A stretch of DNA of 64,000 nt from Mallotus nudiflorus (Eukaryota; Streptophyta; Magnoliopsida; Malpighiales; Euphorbiaceae). A program made the position numbers and the translations under genes. Below, piece by piece: positions 57,350 through 64,000 of this stretch (positions within the stretch are counted from its first letter, which is position 1; each line of letters starts with the position of its first letter). The DNA lies in NCBI GenBank assembly GCA_947683625.1, contig CANTUR010000383.1, positions 3,692,501 to 3,756,500 of the forward strand, written 5' to 3'. Under the pieces are notes generated by a model that had not been told where the DNA came from, did no database searches, and saw nothing but the letters and a program-made list of their open reading frames with translations.

Positions 57350-57674
57350 TTATGGTGAAGCTTCTTCTTCTTCTGAAAAGAGAGACTCAAGATCAGCATC
57401 ATTCAAATCTACTTTAGTGATCTGCTGAATTTGTTGAATCATTTGCTCAGTCTTCTTTGTTTTTGAAGGGCAATTTTTTGCAAAATGACCCTTTTTCCCA
57501 TAGATGTAGCATCTATTAGTTTTTTTCTTGCCACAGAACTTTTTCTTCTTGTAATACTTCCACTTCTTAAACTTGGATCTTTTCCCTTTCTTCTTCAGTT
57601 TGAAGAAATGTTTCTTCTTCTTTGATGGACAAACACAAACATCAGCATCTTTGCATTTGATCTGCAAATCAAGC
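57350..57674 (-). pseudogene. Copy B capsid C-terminus with mutated zinc knuckle
   Basis: Lys-rich region and knuckle CYIYGKKGHFAKNC, where the second zinc-binding Cys is Tyr. Ends at TAA 57350-57352. It is the downstream part of the capsid region cut off by the solo LTR; the upstream part resumes at 60923. Confidence 0.85.
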
Positions 57675-57679
57675 CTGTC

Positions 57680-60600
57680 TGTCACGACCCAAAACAGGGG
57701 CCATGACCGGCGCTAGGGAATGAGAATTCTTTCGAATCCGGAACCCGTAGCAAGCCTAAAAATAAAATAAATCATGCAATAATAACAATAATCATATAAT
57801 GAATGCAGCGGAAATAAAAATCATAATATCATAATATCATCCATATCAACTGGATTTAATTCAAAACTTATCACATAGATATAATCTTTAATACAAATCC
57901 AGTTTCAATATAATACATCTCTTTAAAATAAAGTACATGAAATCCAATACTTTAATTCACAGCTACTACAGTGTCTAGATAAAATAAATAAGACTCAAGT
58001 AGATAATTTACACAAAGAAGCCGGGGCGGAAGAAATCCGGCGTATCGACCTGCTACTGAGGTCTGAAGAAGTTGACTCTCCTGAAAAATAGTCAAGGAGG
58101 GGAGTCAGATCTCACTGAGTGAATTACTATAATATATATACATACACACTAAGTGATAATGCATACAGTCAACAGTATATATATAATATGTATATATACA
58201 GGCAAATTCATACAGATGCAGAAAAATCATTTTTATATATTTTACTGAAAAATCCCAGTTTATGAAGGATCACATAGAACCCTAGAATATCGTAACCTCA
58301 GAAAATAGTGTTAAACAACACTCAAGCCATACAGGCTCACTTATTCCAAATATATCCACTTAATCCATTTGGACAGTAGACTGGCCCTGAGACATTAAGT
58401 CAACCGAGCTCCAGCAGTCTGACTGCCAGTGTGATTGGCCCCGAGACACTTGGTCAACCGAGCTCCAGCAATCACACCCAAACCACATCTCACACATATC
58501 GATAATCATAATCAAATCAATATCCACAAATAGTTAGTAATATAGCCTAAATACTATAGGCGTACCGGTACGTACTCGGTCCTAGTGCTGCCCACTAGGT
58601 AGCACGTTCTATTGATATCCTTCATCATTAAATATAAAACATTCATTCACAAAAATAAATGATGCATGAATATAAATGAAATAACAATATAATCCATATA
58701 TATACCGGAAATATACCAAAAGTAAACCAGGTATATTTCGAGTATATATATATCAAATGCATTCAATCAAATTATAAATTAAGCTGAAAATATATTTAAA
58801 AACATTTTAAATATATTTTATTTACAAAACATGCATATAATTTAGTATATACCAAAAAATAAACCAAAAATATACTTAATGTAAACTTAAGAAATAATCA
58901 AATTATTTACGCATATTTAATCAACATAAAACATGCATTTCTAAATCACGCATCCTAAGCATATATATATAATATAGTAACTCACCTAATGCGCTCCACG
59001 AGACAGGTCCGACGGGCCTGGTCCACTAGCCCTCGGTCTCGACGCAACTAAACAAGCAATAAATAATCGACATCAGAATAAACCCTAACAGAAATCCTAG
59101 AATTCAATCTAGAGTATTAAACACAGAATCGGAAGTTAGGGTTCGACTGGATATCACGTTTTACGAGAATTCTACCAAAAATCCGACAGAACCTCCCCTG
59201 TAAAACGGACATCTCTCTACTCAAAAGAGTAGAGCCGACCCTGCAAAGAAACACACTTCGAAATACAAGCTCAACAAAATCCACAACCCCTCGGTCGGAC
59301 TCCAGACTACAATCCACCGACCGGGGTCCACAAACACAGAATAATTCCAGATATAACAAAAATATCCTCACAACATAGAAATACATCTCATAGGTAAAAA
59401 TCACATAATTAACCTTGAAACACTATAAAAATCGATTAAAACTCATTTTATTAGAAAAACCGTATATTATATATAATTGAAAATAATTCACGAAAAATAG
59501 TTTTAATTAGTTAAAAATACCAAATATTTTGTAGAAATCATTTTTATACCTTAAATAACTAATAAAACCAATTAAATTACATTTTTAGACAATTTAGGGT
59601 AAAATTACCAAAATACCCCTATATATATAAATATACTTAAATTACTTCAAAAATTCACCAAAAATCATACAATTATCCAAAATTAATTTTCTCAACATAT
59701 TTATCAATAATATTAATAATTAAACTCAATTAACCAATTAAATTCAATTTAAAACACATTTAACCTAATTTTTCCAAAATTCCATAAACTTCAATAATTC
59801 AAAATAAATACTTAGAAATTCATAAAAATTCCAAATAAATTCCTATAATTCATTTCAACACCTAATTTAACCATAAACTCAAATTTCATAATTTAAATAA
59901 TTAATTTCCGAAAATTAGAAAATAATATTAAAATATTCAAAAATACCCAAAAATCCAAAAATTCTCCAAAAATTCTAAAAAAATTCATAAATGTAGATTG
60001 AACTACTAGGAACAACATTTGTAAAGGAAGTTTTCATGAATCAATCAATTCAAAGCTCAAAAAAATCAAAAACCCTAATAGGCCAAAATTGACAAAATCG
60101 AAACCTAAGCAATTCTAGACCATTTTAGCTCAAACCAAAGCTAGAATCACACTCAACGGAGCTCAAGGAGAAGAAAGAGACCGGCAGTGTCAAAAACGGT
60201 GGCCGAAATCAACGTGATCGACGGTGGATCGATTTTCGGCTTCTCCGGCCAAAATGGATCTCCAGACGCCGGAAACGGCCTCCTCAGGCGGCGAAATTGG
60301 TCGGGGAAGACGGTGGCACACCGGACGGCACACCCACGGTGAAGGAACGACACGGCAGCGACCGAAAATGGAGAAGGGAGAATTGGGAGGAAGAAGAAGA
60401 AGTCGGGGGCAAAATGGTAATTTTCCAAACTTTTTGATTTTTGACAAATATATGTATATATATATACTTTATACTATATATTAAAATAATATTAAATTAC
60501 ACACATCAAATATACACCACACACATAAAAATATTAATATTTTAATAATTTATACTAAATAAAATTAATTAAATAACAATAAAACAAATAAATACTTAAT

Positions 60601-60922
60601 AAAATATTAGGGTAATAATAAACCCTAATTAAATAATTATACACACACAGGCTTTATTTAATAATTTAAAAATATGTATGAGTTCATGCAAGTCCGTAAA
60701 TACATTTAAAATAATTAATAATACATTGTTTACGTGAAAATTTCCCCGAAAATGCAAGTCTCGGGAAAATTTTACGTAAAACACTGAAAATAATGTACAG
60801 TAATTAAAATAGATTTTAAATACATATTAACTCGTAAAAATATCACATATATATTCAAAATTTATTAACATTGCATATCCCGGTACAGTGTAAAAATATT
60901 TTTAAAAACACGGGATATTACA
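57680..60922 (-). mobile_element. Solo LTR of the element 1/2 family inside copy B
   Basis: 3243 bp starting TGTCACGACCC and ending CGGGATATTACA on the plus strand, flanked by the exact target duplication CTGTC (57675-57679 and 60923-60927). The flanks rejoin the copy A sequence around 49808-49815. Its TATA-rich tract, GC-rich island, hairpins and candidate splice sites match the other LTRs. It arose by recombination between two LTRs and postdates the viral integration. Confidence 0.96.
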
Positions 60923-62316
60923 CTGTCACATGAAAGTTTTCCCAAAGGATTCTTCCTACTGCCCAAATACAATTTAATCATCTTCCTTAAATCACATAAC
61001 TGGGTATGAGCCTGAATTATGATCTGATACAAATGTCCCATTGGCACATCTCCAACTTTGTAATTTAATTGTTGAAGGATTAAAAACATTCGAGAGGCAA
61101 GAATCTCGGGAATAGAAGCCAAAAAGGCTTGTTTTAAATCAGGATTAGCAGTGCCTCCTAACAGATAAAATCTAGTAGACATATTTTGGAAATGTCTTTC
61201 TAGATCTTTTCTTTGTAGTGAACAACATTTCATCTGGTAATACTCCTTTCGTGCAACTTCAAGATCATCATCCCATTTTCCTAAGAACTCATAATGCAAG
61301 AGTCCTAGAAAATCTTCTGGTGATGTGGCATCCATCAACTGGGTTCTAGTATAAGCATTCAGAGAAGCATACCAGTTTGCTAGCTTTCCCACCATTTTTG
61401 CAAGAAATGTTTCAATAACAACCCTGATTTCTGCTCTAGGAATAAGCATTTGTCCAGTTATCCATGCTCTAAATTCTAGAAATCTATTCCTGTATTGTGA
61501 AGGAAGAACATCATCCAAGGTAAAGTAATTTCCAGTATTTTTTTGGAAATTTGTCTGGGGATTTGGCTGTGGTGTTCTGGGCTGTTCAAATTCTTCTTCT
61601 GGATCATCAACTTCTTCAACTTGAGGTCCTCTAGAAGATGTAGCATCATCAGCCATCAATTGGTAGGGTATTTCATAATCCGAATCAGAGTCACTTTCTG
61701 AAGATTCAGAAAATGAACTTTCCTTTGAATCAGATCCAATTGAAAAGCTAGGCATGACATTTTCAGCACATTTTTCCAAAAAGGAAGAGATAGGATTCAC
61801 CATCATTAGAGGGTTTTCTGGCTCTTTTGGTGATGAGGTTGGTGAGGTATTTTTGGGTAATGATTCAGAAGGTGTTGTTTTAGGTTTCTCAGTTTGAGAG
61901 AAATGGATTGTTTTTCCTTTTTTTGCTGTTGTTTCATCAGAGGACTGTGTTTGAGAGGGGGTTTTTGATGAGGATTTAAATCCTTGAAAATTTGGAGGAA
62001 TATTCAAGGGAGCTGTTGGTGCAAGAAATAAAGATTGGGTGGAAGAGGCTGTGTATGGTGAACTGAGAATTGAATAAGGGCTGTACAAAAGACCCAAAGG
62101 ATCTGGAGAGAAGGATTTTGAAGAGGTTTGTGAGGACAACTCTTCTTTCTTTCTTTTAAGATCTTTTTCAAGTTGGTCAACCTGGGCTTTCAAGTTTAAA
62201 ATTTCTGTTTCTTTCATTTGGATGCTATTCAATGTGCCTTTGTTGCTGATGATTCGCATAAGTTCCTGGTGCTTCATCTCTATCTGCCTTTGTAATTCTA
62301 TATGAACTGTTGTCAT
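60923..62316 (-). pseudogene. Copy B coiled coil and capsid N-terminal part
   Basis: Open from ATG 62316 (directly after the shared TGA) to the LTR insertion, about 460 codons. It holds the heptad-like coiled coil, Ser/Pro-rich linker, acidic SESDSDSDYEIPY and capsid core. It is free of the three early stops seen in copy A, so this is the better preserved capsid N-terminus of the pair, but it is cut by the LTR. Confidence 0.85.
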
Positions 62317-63139
62317 TCATTTTTCAAATGCCTGGAACTTTTTTTCTACCAAATTCATATGTTCAGCAACTCCATCAATCTTTTCTTCAATAAGCTTTAG
62401 TTTTTTATTTTGAGCACAAGCATTTTGTGTCTGCCAGTTGACTACTGCTTTAGCCGGAGTTGTTTGTCTAGGTTTGCCATCTGCATTAACAATGTTTGAT
62501 TCCAGGATAAAAGGTTGCATGGTAATTTGGTTTTTTTTTCTTTGGTTAAAGGAGGAAAGTCTGTGGGTTGGAACATACAGATTTGGGATAAAGACTTTGG
62601 CTTTTAAATCTCAATTGAGTTTTCTTTTCTTACCCATTTCAAAGCTTTTTGGTAACATGGGAGAGGAGCTGCCTTAGGTTTTGGCTGGGAAGGAGGTATT
62701 TGAGGCTTGCAAGGTTCAGGAGGAATATTTTGAGTAGCTGGTGGTTTGTACCAAGCAGGAGGAGAATATGATACAAGATAATCATATTTTCCTGAAGGTT
62801 GTCCCAGAGTGCAGATGCTTGAATCTCCATCTTCATATCTTCTTCTGAATTCCTTTTCACTATATTTTCCTGGAGACTTTTTCTTTTTCTTTTTCTTCTC
62901 ATCATCATTAAAGTAGGATGCAGCATAACAATCATCACAATCACAATAATCAAAATAACAGTGACCATCACGCTTAAAAGCATAGACTGGTCTTCCAGAA
63001 TTATCAAAAGAGGCTACAGGGATGTTATCTTCTGGATCCCAAGGATTGATCATGAATTGTGTATTAAAAACTGTAGGAGTCTCTTGTTTTTTTTCTAAAG
63101 ATCGTATCAACTGATCCATCAGATCTTTTGATATGCACA
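62317..63139 (-). pseudogene. Copy B Cys/Lys-rich middle region
   Basis: Matches copy A 47542-48419. Broken by a stop at 62604-62606 and a one-base difference in the A-run near 62531-62539 (9 versus 10 A in copy A). It ends in the shared TGA (62317-62319), after which the capsid frame starts immediately with ATG. Confidence 0.7.
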
Positions 63140-63990
63140 GGGTCTGTACCTTGAATTGGCTCCACTGTCTCATGCAACTTCTCATAATTGGTGATCCACT
63201 TTTCTGAGAATAATTTTAACAAATCATTCCTAGAAAGTTGTTTAGGTGTGTGAATGCACGTGGGAGTATTATGAGAGTCTGCTTTTATGAACAAAGCATC
63301 ATTTTGGACATAGGGTAGTGACAAGTTGATAGCATGGTTTTGGAGACGGTAGACAATTTGGTAGTGAAGGGTGGCTACTTTGGCTGTGGAGATTTGTTCA
63401 GCACCAAGGATCTGGAGTTAGACTTTTAAAGCTGTCAAGGCATGGGGATCAGAAAGGGCCAAATTATAATTTGGGAAAAATGTAAAGAATACTGAGCCAG
63501 CATTTAAGGATGTCTCCACGGTCCCAATTACAACATGTTGATATTGTTTATATCTAGAATCCAAAAGAGAAATCCTAGAGAAAACAGGTTGCCCTGCTCT
63601 GCCATGGTAGGAGAGTCCTAACCTTATAGCTCAAAAGTGGATATGAGTGTATCCCTGGTTAAGCCAAGTTCTTTGAAATTCTGGAGGAATTTCTAAGGTC
63701 ACAAATTGTTCTGTCTGAGAGGCTGGTATATGGTGTTGATCAAAGCTGGAGGCTTGAACATATTCTTTTATAGAGGAAGTGGGTCGGTTTACAAGAGCTT
63801 TAAAAGATTGTTTCCAGTTTATTTTGGATTTTGAAAAGGCATCATAAGGGTTCAACAGGGGAAATTTTGATTCTTCAATCTTTTGATCTTCAGGAAGGTA
63901 AGTAAATTCATACAAGTAATCGGTCTTTTTCTGGGTGGTTTGGTTGATGGGGGGGTGATAGGGTAACAGCAACAGACTTAGTTGGCACAT
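63064..63990 (-). pseudogene. Copy B movement protein, broken
   Basis: Starts at ATG 63990, in frame with the conserved region because its C-run is one base longer than in copy A. In-frame stops at 63631-63633 and 63418-63420; frame lost at the A-run near 63096-63103. Copy A is open at both stop positions. Confidence 0.78.
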
Positions 63991-64000
63991 ACTTATAATC

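Larger units (their letters stand above)
46738..64000. repeat. Giant imperfect inverted repeat of two pararetrovirus copies
   Basis: The left arm (46738-53776) and right arm (53785-64000, less the LTR insertion) are the same viral sequence in opposite directions, so each arm is about 7 kb. The centre is eight bases, TATCAGAG (53777-53784), inside the tRNA-Met primer binding site; the arms on either side end AATTGG and CCAATT. The right arm runs off the window edge. The arms are close in sequence but carry mostly private stops and indels. Such a palindrome can extrude a cruciform or give hairpin RNA (inference). Confidence 0.93.
53785..64000 (-). mobile_element. Endogenous pararetrovirus copy B, split by a solo LTR
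   Basis: Inverted partner of copy A with the same gene order. It is read from the right window edge to the palindrome centre and interrupted by the LTR at 57680-60922. It reaches the sequence before the movement-protein ATG at 63990, then leaves the window, so its outer end is unknown. It has its own set of stops and frameshifts and two inactivating active-site changes (zinc knuckle and protease). Confidence 0.9.

Overview
This 64 kb window looks like nuclear DNA of a dicot plant. It is very AT-rich, it carries plant LTR retrotransposons primed by initiator tRNA-Met, and it holds a dispersed cluster of intronless genes for secreted aspartic-protease-like proteins of the basic 7S globulin / EDGP / TAXI inhibitor type. 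I cannot name the species from the sequence alone.

Host genes. Three complete EDGP-like genes are present: 3654-5003 (+), 41019-42353 (-) and 44276-45613 (-). The last two are tandem duplicates. Two broken relatives lie between them: a C-terminal half at 31949-32680 and a more decayed partial duplicate of it at 33364-33897. All three complete genes have a signal peptide, the Cys-rich N-terminal half, a DLGG first site and no second catalytic Asp, so they are probably inhibitors or binding proteins rather than proteases. Their promoters share a TATA box about 70-85 bp before the ATG, a TATGGCGGC motif just upstream of it, and W-box-like TTGAC sites.

Transposons. From 8019 to 30991 there is a Ty3/gypsy chromovirus-like element (+) with LTRs of about 3.25 kb and target duplication ATTAT. 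Its 5' LTR is split at 10900 by a second full-length member of the same family in the opposite direction (10901-22377, target duplication GATAC). A third member survives as a solo LTR at 57680-60922 (target duplication CTGTC). Diverged relatives are a partial LTR at 1-1871 and a solo LTR at 34403-38178 (target duplication AAAAT). Smaller elements are a 503-bp TRIM (5685-6187), a candidate TIR element (34250-39884) that hosts the diverged solo LTR and a LINE-type RNase H remnant, and a 220-bp MITE (40446-40665).

Endogenous pararetrovirus. From about 46738 to the right edge lie two Caulimoviridae-like copies of about 7 kb in inverted orientation. Copy A (+, about 46738-53786) and copy B (-, 53785-64000, split by the 57680 solo LTR) meet at the tRNA-Met primer binding site (53774-53786), forming a giant imperfect palindrome with an 8-nt centre. 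Each copy has movement protein, coiled-coil/capsid with zinc knuckle, protease, RT, RNase H and a long C-terminal extension I do not recognise, then a pregenomic promoter and poly(A) signal. Both are broken by many stops and frameshifts and are not functional genomes. Their promoters point at each other across the palindrome centre, so read-through RNA would fold back into a long hairpin. This palindrome is the most interesting structure in the window.
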